Assembly (NCBI GenBank): GCA_963169475.1 | Contig: CAUJFT010000126.1 | Location: 1 to 7,181 of the forward strand | Direction of reading: 5' to 3' | From: Bacteroidota bacterium | Lineage (GTDB): Bacteria > Bacteroidota > Bacteroidia > J057 | Length of the DNA stretch: 7,181 nt | Shown: piece by piece, positions 1 to 6,783 of the stretch | Position numbering within the stretch: position 1 is the stretch's first letter | How the letters are laid out: the number at the start of each line of letters is the position of its first letter | Translations under genes and position numbers: made by a program | The notes under the pieces: model-generated | What the model saw: only the letters and a program-made list of their open reading frames with translations | Told to the model about the DNA's origin: nothing | Database searches by the model: none

Positions 1-214
1 GCACTACTACATCATAATCACTATTTTTCAGGACTTCTCCTATTTCCTTGGCTCTTTCGTTTTTCTTGGTAAATGTAATCATGTTTGGAAGCATATAAAT
101 ATTCCAAGTAAGGATTTTCAGATGTGTTTTTTTCGTGATACTATCATTTTGAGCTTCAACGGACTGGGAAGCAATCAAGAGCGACAAACACACAAATAAC
201 AATAATTTTTTCAT
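1..214 (-). CDS. Secreted EEP-family phosphodiesterase, sphingomyelinase C-like (partial, N-terminus only)
   Basis: The reverse strand opens with ATG at 214-212 and stays open for 71 codons to the left edge, so the 3' part is missing. The start MKKLLLFVCLSLLIASQ is a clear signal peptide, with likely cleavage after the VEA at residues 19-21, so the product should be exported. From about residue 31 it reads KILTWNIYMLPNMI, then RAKEIGEVL and DYDVVV. This is the first strand of the endonuclease/exonuclease/phosphatase fold. Asn38 in WNIYML corresponds to the metal-site Asn of that fold, and NxYML is the form seen in bacterial sphingomyelinase C (neutral sphingomyelinase type), which hydrolyses sphingomyelin to ceramide and phosphocholine. 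The catalytic Glu expected just after DVVV and the His/Asp residues lie outside the window. The EEP fold is fairly secure; the lipid substrate is inferred from this short stretch, and another secreted phosphodiesterase or nuclease of the superfamily is possible. Confidence 0.75.
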   Translation of the reverse strand, partial: MKKLLLFVCLSLLIASQSVEAQNDSITKKTHLKILTWNIYMLPNMITFTKKNERAKEIGEVLKNSDYDVVV

Positions 215-243
215 GAATTTACAAGAAAGTTAAAGTAATCTCG

Positions 244-275
244 CAAAGGTAATAAAATACGATTATAGAACGAAA
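244..275 (-). promoter_or_regulatory. Candidate Bacteroidota-type promoter for the divergent EEP/sphingomyelinase-like gene
   Basis: Read on the minus strand, positions 251-244 give TACCTTTG, an exact match to the Bacteroidota -7 consensus TAnnTTTG. A weaker -33 element, TTTCG (275-271), lies 19 bases upstream. Transcription would start about 20-25 bases before the ATG at 214. The -7 box is good and the -33 box is imperfect. Confidence 0.45.
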
Positions 276-290
276 GGATATAGATAAATA

Positions 291-322
291 TTTGTAGAAA
301 GAGAGGGAAAAATGTACTTTTG
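291..322 (+). promoter_or_regulatory. Bacteroidota-type promoter for the NA37 gene
   Basis: TTTG at 291-294, a 20-base spacer, then TACTTTTG at 315-322 match both halves of the Bacteroidota primary sigma consensus (TTTG / TAnnTTTG) at the usual spacing. The predicted start of transcription is around 328-332. That leaves a short AT-rich leader of about 15 bases before ATG 345, with no Shine-Dalgarno sequence, as is common in this phylum. The element overlaps the in-frame ATG at 312, which would therefore not be in the mRNA. Confidence 0.6.
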
Positions 323-344
323 TACCCTAAAATATATATATTCT

Positions 345-1382
345 ATGTTTGATTTTACAAATGCCAAGCTGTCTCAAGTAGTGATTCACCAAGTGGGGAA
401 TAAAAATAAATCGGAGGAATTTCAGCTTTCTCCTAATCTGCTCCATGTAGGCGCGCCGGTCTTAAAAGAATTGTTGCTAAAATACTTTCTTCATCCTTTT
501 AAGGAAACCGCTTTGTACAACCTCGCCCACGAAGATGATTTGAGAATGAATGAAATTTATACTTTTGTGGCTAATATATTTGAGGATCCTTCTTGTTTTT
601 ATGAATTGAGCTGTTCGGCGGCAAGGCATTTATATGATAAATCTGACCACCCCAGAATCAAATCGGGGGAGTTTTATATGGTCTATTTTAAGGAGTGTGT
701 CCTTGATGATGAGGTTGCAGATGCGATTGGTTTTTTCAAATCGGAGCATAGAGATACTTTTCTCAAAGTAGAACACGAAGATAGTGGCATACGGGTTGGG
801 TATGAGAGCGGGATTAATGTCAATCGTTTGGATAAAGGCTGCCTAATCTTTAACATAGATAAGATAAAAGGGTATGTTGTAGCGGTTGTGGACGCAAGTA
901 ACAAAAGCGAGGCGCAGTTCTGGAAAGACGATTTTTTGAGAGTTAAGGATAGAGAAGACCATTTTTATCATACTCAAAACTTTCTACATGTATATAACCA
1001 TTATTTAGAAGAAAGTCATACTCCGGAAGAAAAACCAGAAGTAATTGATATTCAAAAGAAAACCATGCAGTTTTTTAAAGAAGAAAAAGTGTTTGATGTA
1101 CATAAATTCGAGGAAGAAATACTACAAGAGCCGGAAAAAATCGAAACTTTTCGGAATTTTAAAAAAGAATACGAGGAAAGTCATCAAACCTCAATCCCCG
1201 AAGATTTTAAAATTTCAGCTCCTGCTGTAAAAACGGCAAAAAAACAATTTAAAAATACCCTAAAACTTGATGCTAACTTTGTCATTCAGGTTCTAAATAG
1301 TAATGCCATTATTAAAAGAGGATATTCGGAGGAAACAGGGCAAAAGTTTTATCAGCTTTTTTATGAAAATGAAATAACGTAG
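345..1382 (+). CDS. NA37-family nucleoid-associated protein (NdpA/YejK-like)
   Basis: This is a 345-residue cytoplasmic protein with no signal peptide or membrane segment, close to the length of E. coli YejK/NdpA, the founder of the NA37 (PF04245) family, which copurifies with the nucleoid. Family-like landmarks are the start MFDFTNAKLSQVVIHQVGNK, a first helical region (about 35-100), HPRIKSGEFYMVYF (102-115), the acidic DDEVADAIGFFKS (121-133), LDKGCLIFN (162-170), FWKDDFLRVKDREDHFYHTQ (192-211), a charged helical C-terminal half with KTAKKQFKNTLKLD (296-309), and a closing GYSEETGQKFYQLFYE. Binding to nucleoid DNA is known for the family; its exact role is not settled. An in-frame ATG at 312 would add 11 residues (MYFCTLKYIYS), but it lies inside the -7 promoter element, and the family resemblance begins at MFDF, so 345 is chosen. 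It is divergent from the EEP gene and appears monocistronic. Confidence 0.88.
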   Translation: MFDFTNAKLSQVVIHQVGNKNKSEEFQLSPNLLHVGAPVLKELLLKYFLHPFKETALYNLAHEDDLRMNEIYTFVANIFEDPSCFYELSCSAARHLYDKSDHPRIKSGEFYMVYFKECVLDDEVADAIGFFKSEHRDTFLKVEHEDSGIRVGYESGINVNRLDKGCLIFNIDKIKGYVVAVVDASNKSEAQFWKDDFLRVKDREDHFYHTQNFLHVYNHYLEESHTPEEKPEVIDIQKKTMQFFKEEKVFDVHKFEEEILQEPEKIETFRNFKKEYEESHQTSIPEDFKISAPAVKTAKKQFKNTLKLDANFVIQVLNSNAIIKRGYSEETGQKFYQLFYENEIT

Positions 1383-1438
1383 GGAAATTCGGCTTCTGCC
1401 TGCTTTGTGCTTGACTTTGTCTTGTATATCGGCAAATG

Positions 1439-1474
1439 AATGATAGTCCTTTACCATGGAAAAGGGCTATCATT
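1439..1474 (+). terminator. Hairpin downstream of the NA37 gene, probable terminator
   Basis: Arms 1439-1452 and 1461-1474 pair over 14 bp with a single G.U pair (1447/1466) and an 8-base loop. It sits 56 bases after the NA37 stop. There is no run of T after the stem, only AT-rich sequence (ATAAATATC), so it is not a textbook intrinsic terminator. It could instead be an mRNA-stabilising or processing hairpin. Confidence 0.45.
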
Positions 1475-1569
1475 ATAAATATCAATCGCGTATCTATAAA
1501 TCCACAATACCTAGTAAATATCAAATTTAAGTAGATAACCCTTATGGATTATCGGCAACTTTTATCTCT

Positions 1570-1590
1570 TATTCTTGTTAGATAAACAAG
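1570..1590 (+). promoter_or_regulatory. Possible -7 element with overlapping inverted repeat upstream of the macroglobulin gene
   Basis: TATTCTTG (1570-1577) differs at one base from the Bacteroidota -7 consensus TAnnTTTG, but no good -33 TTTG lies 19-20 bases upstream. Overlapping it is a perfect inverted repeat, CTTGTT-AGATA-AACAAG (1574-1590), which could be an operator or a small leader hairpin. An alternative is a sigma70-like TTTACA (1602-1607), 18 bases, TATAAT (1626-1631), which could be chance in AT-rich DNA. Neither is strong. Confidence 0.25.
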
Positions 1591-1659
1591 GGTAATCTCA
1601 TTTTACAAACTCAATATTTCAATGTTATAATCATTCATACTTATCCAAACTTAAATATT

Positions 1660-4600
1660 ATGAAATCAATATTCCATACTATTCTTGCATTTTTGTCTCT
1701 ACACTTTTCATGGGTTGAAACCTCAAAAAAGGAGGGTCTTCCTCCAGATACAGATTTATGGAAAAAATATAGTTATTTTCATGCTACTCACCCCCAAGAG
1801 CGGGTCTATCTTCAAACGGATAAGCCCTATTATCTACCCGGTGAAACGGTTTGGTTTTCGGTATTTCTCCGGAACGCCTCCCACTTTTCTCCAAAAACGA
1901 TAAGTGATGTTGTAAAAGTAGAATGGATAAACCCTAAGGGAGAAGTAGTCCAAAGATGGTCGTTAGAACCCAAGAACGGGATAGGAATAGGAGACTTCGT
2001 ATTGTCCAAAACCGCAATCGGGGGTATCTATAAATTGAAATGCTATTCGGAGTGGCAAAAAAACGAGCATTTCCCTAGCTTTTTTGAGAAGGAAATCATC
2101 GTACAATCTTTCCTTATCCCGCCGGTCAAAATGAAATTAGATTTTGAAAAAAAATCGTATGGAGAAGGGGAAAACGTAACCGTAAATTTACTATTGGAAT
2201 CCAATGAGAATCTGCCTTTGGCGGGCTATTCGTTAGAATATACAGTAGAAATTGAGGGAGAAGAATGGCGCAAAAAATCAGAGAAAACAGATAACAAAGG
2301 GAAGGCTATCTTGGATTTTGCCCTACCTAAAAACCTAAATTCTCCCGATGGATTGATTAATGTTCGTTTTCGCTATCAAGGAAAAATAGAGGCTATTAGC
2401 CGAAGTATTCCCATAGAGCTTCAAAAGTTAAATATAGTTTTTTTTCCGGAAGGAGGAGATTTTGCTGCGGGCTGTAATCAAAAAATTGCGTTTAAATCTA
2501 TCAATAGCCATGGAAAACCCGCAGACATTCGCGGCTTTATTTTAGATTCAAAAGGTAAAAAAAGGGGTGATTTTGTGTCCTTTCATCAAGGCATGGGAGC
2601 GTTTTTTTTGAAAGCAAGCCCTCAATTTACGTATGAAATGCACCTTACACACCCCTTCAAACAAGTGGTAAAATTACCTATTCCGTTGTCCAATATTTAT
2701 CGTTTAGCCGTAACAATTCCCGAAAAAAACCAAGCCCATGTTTCTGTATTCGCCCCTTTGGAGGGGAGGGTTTATTTGTTGGGAACTATGCGGGGAAAAC
2801 CGTATTATTTCCAAAAATTAACCGTAAAAAAAGGAGAAAACCTTTTTAATATTCCTTTAGAAAACCTGCCTTCCGGGATTCTTCAATTTACCCTCTTCGA
2901 TGAAAATCAACTACCCATCAATGAACGTTTGGTAATGATAAATACGCATAGACAATTGGCATTTAAAATAAGTACTGATAAAGAAAAATATTTACCTCGC
3001 GAAAAAGTAATTGTAACTATAGAAACATTGGATAGCGCGGGAAAACCGGTAGCGGCGGACTTCTCGCTTTCTGTGGTAGATGACGCATTATTGAGCTTTG
3101 CTGATGACAAATCCTCTACGATTTTATCTTGGTTATTGGCAGAGGCAGAAATTAAAGAAAAGGTAGAAGACCCTACTTTTTATTTTGACCCCAAAGAGCC
3201 AAAGGCTTCAGCCGCCTTAGATTACCTTATGCTTACCGCCGGATGGCGAAAATTTGAATGGGAAGAAATTTTGGCAGATAGTAGTTCTCAACCTAAATAC
3301 GCTCCCGAACAAATCCAATTGAGCGGTAGGATTACCGACAATGCTGACAGAGGAATCGCCTATGCACAACTGTATTTCCCCTCCCAAAATCAATATATGT
3401 TTACCAATGAAAAAGGGGATTTTACTTTTTTAAGAAACACTTTTACCACTTATCCTTTCAGTTTTTTTGTAACGGTTCCGGGCATTATACCACAAAAAAT
3501 CACCGTAAAAAGCCCTAATTCAAAGATATATATCAGAATGATAAAACAACAGAACCTAATCATGGCTATAGATACGCTTAAGGGAAGTTTGATAGATACA
3601 TTAAGATTATATAACCACACAAAAATTCCTGTTTTTTCTAAAAATATGCAAATAGAGGGGCATTTTTTACCGAATATATCCGACAATACACAAGCCTCCT
3701 TTCTACATGCCCAAGCAGAATCTAACCAAGTATTATTGCTTCAAACTTTGGAAGAAAATCACAAGGCTTTGGAAAACACAAAGGATAAAAGAGAAATAGA
3801 AAAAATAAGGAATACGATTCTCCTTTTAGAGCAACGTATAGCAGAATACACTACCTCATTTCTACCGTCCGTTGATATAAATAAAGTAGAGAGGGAAGAG
3901 CAGCCTAAATATGAGGCGGTTACTAAAACGGTCATGGTAGCTCCCGGCGAGTATAAAACGGTAACAGAACAAATATTGGTGAAAGAAAGTTCCAAAAAGA
4001 TTCATTTGCCCCCAAGTGAAAATAAAAATGAAGGGGACTTACCTCAAATACAACAATGGGATATTCCTGTATTCGAAAAAGACCATGGTGCACAAGGCAC
4101 TGACATCAAAGGCGGTAGGCAAGGTAATCCTTTAGGAGATACTCAACCTATCGTAACCACTTCTCCCAAAGTAACTACTTCTCCTGCTACGACTACCACC
4201 CAAGTACCGAGTAAGCCTAATCAAGCCCCAACTTCTACAAGCCCTACCCAATACGATGAAGTAACCAAAGGAGGGAAAACACCCGACGAAGACCCAAACC
4301 CAAATCAGTTTATACCCGTAACTAAAAAACCTGAACCCTTGAATATGCAGGAGGTAGTCTCTCAAGTAGCCTATCCTACTATTGCCAAAGAAGGAGGAAT
4401 AGAGGGCGACATAATATTAAAGGTATTAGTTGACAAGGAGGGAAAATATGTAAAGCACACTATCTTAAAGACTATCCACCCTGTATTAGTACGTGAGGTA
4501 GAAAAACACATCGCTTCTTTGACATTTAATCCTGCTATGCAAGGAAATAATCCTATTTCTTTTTGGCAAGTTATTCCTTTTTCTTTCAGATTAAACCCTG

Positions 4601-6783
4601 AACATAGCCACTACCAAGAAGCGACGAAATATGGTTTTTATAAAGCGCGGGTTTTTCCTACTCCTACCTATACACACACCGACAGCGTGGGAGAAAGAAA
4701 TGATTTTCGGACTACCTTGTATTGGAATGGGCGCGTACATACCGACTCTATGGGTAAAATACAGCTTAGTTTTTATAATGGGGACAAAGAAAGCTCTTTC
4801 CAAATTACAACAGAAGGCATTTCAGCAGCAGGCGAAATTGGAAGGGGAGTATATAAGTATTTTACCCAACTCCCTTTTGGCATACAGACACAATTACCGC
4901 CTACACTTATCGCAGAAGATACCGTAAATGTACCCGTAACGCTGATAAACCGAACAGTAGAAACCCAAACCGGACGAATCGCCGCCTATGTATTAGGGCA
5001 ACCCTCACCACTCACGCCGCTTTTCAACGAGTCAGACCTGCATATTACCTTGCCTCCCCAAGGAAGCACTACTGTGTATTTACCCTTTAAGGTAGAAAAT
5101 TTACCTAATACTTATGAGCTGCATTTGAACTATATGAGCGGGCGAGTAAATGAAAAGAGCAAACATGTTTTTCAAGTTATTTCAAGAGGTTATCCTTTTC
5201 AATTTGCCTTTTCGGGAGAGCCTCAATCTCAAAGTTTTGAATGGGAAGGAAAGGCTTTGATTCCCCAATCTTTGAAGGCAGAGTTAATCGTTTATCCTAA
5301 TTTAGCAGAGGAAATGATGTCAGGAATTGAGAGTATATTGAGAGAGCCTCACGGTTGTTTTGAGCAAACTACCTCCGCAACCTATCCCAATTTATTAGTA
5401 CTCCAATATTTGCAACAAGTAAACAAAGCCAATCCCGCAATACAGCAAAAAGCGTTAGACCTAATCAAAAAAGGTTATGAGAGATTACTTACCTTTGAAT
5501 GCAAAGAAGGGGGTTTTGATTGGTTCGGTAAAAGCCCTGCCCACGAAGGGCTTACCGCCTATGGGCTAATGGAGTTTACAGAGATGAAAAAAGTATATCA
5601 AGGAGTAGATGAAAAAATGGTACAACGAACGATGGAATGGTTGCTGAGTAGGAGAGATAGCAATGGCAATTTTCAACTCAATTTAAAAGGAGTAGATGGT
5701 TTTAGGACTGCCAATAAGGGAACAATTACGCCTTTTGTTATTTATGCTTTGAGTGAAATTGGGAATTTTGAACTAAAAAAAGAAATGGAAATTTGTTTGA
5801 AAGAGGCGTTAGATACTCAAAATCCCTATCTTTTAGGGTTAATGGCAAATACACTCTTTAACTGTAAAGATAATAGAGCCGAGTTTATACTTGAAAAAAT
5901 GGAGGAGATAATACCGTCATTCGTAAACGAAAAGCTATATACCGCTTCGGGGTCTTCCGGCAAATGGTTTAACACAGAAGTAACCGCTTTGGCACTCATG
6001 GCAAATACAAAAAGAACCCATAAGAATATGGCTAAAATGGAAGCGTATGCACAATCCTTACGCGCTTCGCGCCAAGCAAATGGCGGCTTTGGTAACTCAA
6101 GTGCTACAGTGATGGCCCTGCGTGCCTTGATTCGTATGAACGAATGCTGTGCGAAAGGGCAAAATAAAGGAAGCGTGTCTGTATGGATTGACGGAGAAAA
6201 AGTAGGGGAAAAGGCTTATACAGAAGAATCTTATGGTCCAATTCTGATAGGAAACCTATCCTCTTATTTAGAAAAAGGAAGTCATCGAGTCGAGGTGCAG
6301 TTTTCGGATTCTACGGCGATACTTCCTTATACTTTTCGAATTTCTGGCAATCAATATTATCCCGAAAACCCTTCACACACGCCCGTTTCCCTTACCTTAA
6401 AACCCAATAAATCTTCGCTTAAAGAGGGAGAAACCCTGCACCTAAGTGTTTCTCTCCAAAATCATGAACCCAAAGACCAACCGATGACAATGGCAATTGT
6501 CGGGTTCCCTTCCGGCTTAAGACCCCAAATTTGGCAACTAAAAGAAATGCAAGAAAAAAATGTCTTTGATTATTACGAAATCAATGACAATGAGCTTATT
6601 CTCTATTATCGCTCGCTCACCCCCTCCGCTACTAAACACCTTGCTTTAGACCTAAAAGCCGAAATTACCGGAAATTATCGCGCACCCGCGTCTTCTGCTT
6701 ATTTATACTATAATCCCGAAACAAAATTTTATACAACCTTAGAGAAAATGGAAATAACCCAAGACCGAAAGAATAGACCTTGA
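1660..6783 (+). CDS. Alpha-2-macroglobulin-like thioester protein with inserted carboxypeptidase-regulatory and TonB C-terminal domains
   Basis: This 1707-residue envelope protein probably traps proteases or couples covalently to targets. Domains in order: a hydrophobic N-terminus (4-19) that may be a signal peptide or anchor, with no lipobox; an MG2-type domain with RVYLQTDKPYYLPGETVWF (48-66); further macroglobulin folds (157-430), including FFPEGGDFAAG (261-271); and a bait-region-type domain (435-483) ending in SLSVVDDALLSF. A long insert (about 484-1005) follows, carrying a carboxypeptidase-regulatory-like fold (552-627), a charged helix (685-732), YxxVT repeats (751-778), a Pro/Thr linker (786-893) and a TonB C-terminal domain (895-978). 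The A2M/MG7 domain follows (1016-1100), then the thioester domain (about 1225-1498) with GCFEQ at 1232-1236 and HEGLTAYGLMEF (1295-1306), and a C-terminal macroglobulin/receptor-type fold (1575-1692). ATG 1660 is the first ATG after an in-frame TAG at 1579. The frame is intact throughout. The A2M family is secure; the role of the insert is inferred. Confidence 0.93.
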   Translation: MKSIFHTILAFLSLHFSWVETSKKEGLPPDTDLWKKYSYFHATHPQERVYLQTDKPYYLPGETVWFSVFLRNASHFSPKTISDVVKVEWINPKGEVVQRWSLEPKNGIGIGDFVLSKTAIGGIYKLKCYSEWQKNEHFPSFFEKEIIVQSFLIPPVKMKLDFEKKSYGEGENVTVNLLLESNENLPLAGYSLEYTVEIEGEEWRKKSEKTDNKGKAILDFALPKNLNSPDGLINVRFRYQGKIEAISRSIPIELQKLNIVFFPEGGDFAAGCNQKIAFKSINSHGKPADIRGFILDSKGKKRGDFVSFHQGMGAFFLKASPQFTYEMHLTHPFKQVVKLPIPLSNIYRLAVTIPEKNQAHVSVFAPLEGRVYLLGTMRGKPYYFQKLTVKKGENLFNIPLENLPSGILQFTLFDENQLPINERLVMINTHRQLAFKISTDKEKYLPREKVIVTIETLDSAGKPVAADFSLSVVDDALLSFADDKSSTILSWLLAEAEIKEKVEDPTFYFDPKEPKASAALDYLMLTAGWRKFEWEEILADSSSQPKYAPEQIQLSGRITDNADRGIAYAQLYFPSQNQYMFTNEKGDFTFLRNTFTTYPFSFFVTVPGIIPQKITVKSPNSKIYIRMIKQQNLIMAIDTLKGSLIDTLRLYNHTKIPVFSKNMQIEGHFLPNISDNTQASFLHAQAESNQVLLLQTLEENHKALENTKDKREIEKIRNTILLLEQRIAEYTTSFLPSVDINKVEREEQPKYEAVTKTVMVAPGEYKTVTEQILVKESSKKIHLPPSENKNEGDLPQIQQWDIPVFEKDHGAQGTDIKGGRQGNPLGDTQPIVTTSPKVTTSPATTTTQVPSKPNQAPTSTSPTQYDEVTKGGKTPDEDPNPNQFIPVTKKPEPLNMQEVVSQVAYPTIAKEGGIEGDIILKVLVDKEGKYVKHTILKTIHPVLVREVEKHIASLTFNPAMQGNNPISFWQVIPFSFRLNPEHSHYQEATKYGFYKARVFPTPTYTHTDSVGERNDFRTTLYWNGRVHTDSMGKIQLSFYNGDKESSFQITTEGISAAGEIGRGVYKYFTQLPFGIQTQLPPTLIAEDTVNVPVTLINRTVETQTGRIAAYVLGQPSPLTPLFNESDLHITLPPQGSTTVYLPFKVENLPNTYELHLNYMSGRVNEKSKHVFQVISRGYPFQFAFSGEPQSQSFEWEGKALIPQSLKAELIVYPNLAEEMMSGIESILREPHGCFEQTTSATYPNLLVLQYLQQVNKANPAIQQKALDLIKKGYERLLTFECKEGGFDWFGKSPAHEGLTAYGLMEFTEMKKVYQGVDEKMVQRTMEWLLSRRDSNGNFQLNLKGVDGFRTANKGTITPFVIYALSEIGNFELKKEMEICLKEALDTQNPYLLGLMANTLFNCKDNRAEFILEKMEEIIPSFVNEKLYTASGSSGKWFNTEVTALALMANTKRTHKNMAKMEAYAQSLRASRQANGGFGNSSATVMALRALIRMNECCAKGQNKGSVSVWIDGEKVGEKAYTEESYGPILIGNLSSYLEKGSHRVEVQFSDSTAILPYTFRISGNQYYPENPSHTPVSLTLKPNKSSLKEGETLHLSVSLQNHEPKDQPMTMAIVGFPSGLRPQIWQLKEMQEKNVFDYYEINDNELILYYRSLTPSATKHLALDLKAEITGNYRAPASSAYLYYNPETKFYTTLEKMEITQDRKNRP
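3313..3540 (+). other. Carboxypeptidase-regulatory-like domain inside the macroglobulin
   Basis: Residues 552-627 read IQLSGRITDNADRGIAYAQL, then FTNEKGDFTF and a closing PQKITVKS. SGRITD...GIAYAQL...TNEKGDFTF is the usual core of the beta-sandwich carboxypeptidase-regulatory-like (CarboxypepD_reg) fold. In Bacteroidota this fold commonly precedes TonB-dependent receptor plugs and other surface modules. It starts about 70 residues after the VVDDALL strand, inside the bait-position insert. Confidence 0.75.
3910..3993 (+). repeat. Two tandem 14-residue YxxVT repeats in the macroglobulin insert
   Basis: YEAVTKTVMVAPGE (residues 751-764) is followed directly by YKTVTEQILVKESS (765-778). They share Y-x-x-V-T-x-x-[VI]-[ML]-V at an exact period of 14 residues (42 bases). 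Degenerate relatives, YDEVTK (865-870) and FIPVTK (885-890), occur on the far side of the low-complexity linker. Similar YKTVT-type repeats occur, as I recall, in other Bacteroidota envelope proteins; their function is unknown to me. Confidence 0.7.
4015..4338 (+). other. Pro/Thr/Ser-rich low-complexity linker, candidate bait segment
   Basis: Residues 786-893 are rich in P, T, S, G, N, Q and charged residues, with few hydrophobic ones, so the segment is probably disordered. It includes VTTSPK-VTTSPA-TTTTQVP at 832-850, and lies in the region where macroglobulins carry their protease-labile bait. Lys and Arg residues scattered along it would be accessible to trypsin-like proteases. The assignment as bait is inference. 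Confidence 0.5.
4153..4188 (+). repeat. Imperfect 18-bp tandem repeat coding VTTSPK/VTTSPA
   Basis: Two units, 4153-4170 and 4171-4188, share 13 of 18 bases and encode VTTSPK and VTTSPA. A more diverged TTTTQV follows. It is the kind of short coding repeat that can expand or contract in a linker. Confidence 0.6.
4342..4593 (+). other. TonB C-terminal-like domain inside the macroglobulin
   Basis: Residues 895-978 follow the TonB_C (PF03544) pattern. They contain VAYPTIAKEGGIEGDIILKV, the turn VDKEGKYV, a Pro-Val-Leu followed by the helix VREVEKHIASL, the FNPAMQGNNPISFWQ loop (normally W/F-x-PA...-G-x-P-V) and the final strand VIPFSFRL. All expected secondary-structure segments are present, so it looks intact and not a remnant. 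Unlike a true TonB, it is not at the C-terminus and the protein has no separate TonB-like transmembrane helix next to it. Confidence 0.85.
5353..5367 (+). other. Internal thioester motif GCFEQ of the macroglobulin
   Basis: Codons for Gly1232-Cys1233-Phe1234-Glu1235-Gln1236, within EPHGCFEQTTSATYPNLLVL. In this family the Cys and Gln side chains form an internal thioester that reacts with nucleophiles on the target after bait cleavage. Both reactive residues are present, so this copy is predicted to be competent. Confidence 0.9.

Larger units (their letters stand above)
1383..1659. other. Intergenic region between the NA37 and macroglobulin genes
   Basis: This is 277 bp without a credible gene. 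It holds the strong hairpin at 1439-1474, a weaker stem at 1534-1541/1546-1553 (7 of 8 pairs, loop TTAT), an inverted repeat at 1574-1590 and two weak promoter candidates for the macroglobulin gene. A reverse-strand open frame covering 1312-1524 runs into the NA37 coding end, resembles no family I know and is treated as a shadow. Confidence 0.6.

Noticed and set aside
1403..1426. Short direct repeat CTTTGTGCTTGA / CTTTGTCTTGTA after the NA37 stop
   Set aside because: It has only two short imperfect units, with no promoter pairing or structural context; probably chance.
1312..1524. 70-codon minus-strand open frame across the NA37 3' end
   Set aside because: It overlaps real coding sequence and the terminator-like hairpin, and the product resembles no known family.
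3910..4338. CRISPR-like or mobile-element repeats in the macroglobulin insert
   Set aside because: The repeats are in-frame coding repeats with periods of 14 and 6 residues, with no spacers, terminal inverted repeats or target duplications.
4132..4365. 77-codon minus-strand open frame opposite the Pro/Thr linker
   Set aside because: It is a by-product of the codon bias of the P/T-rich repeat on the plus strand; the Gly/Arg/Ser-rich product is not meaningful.
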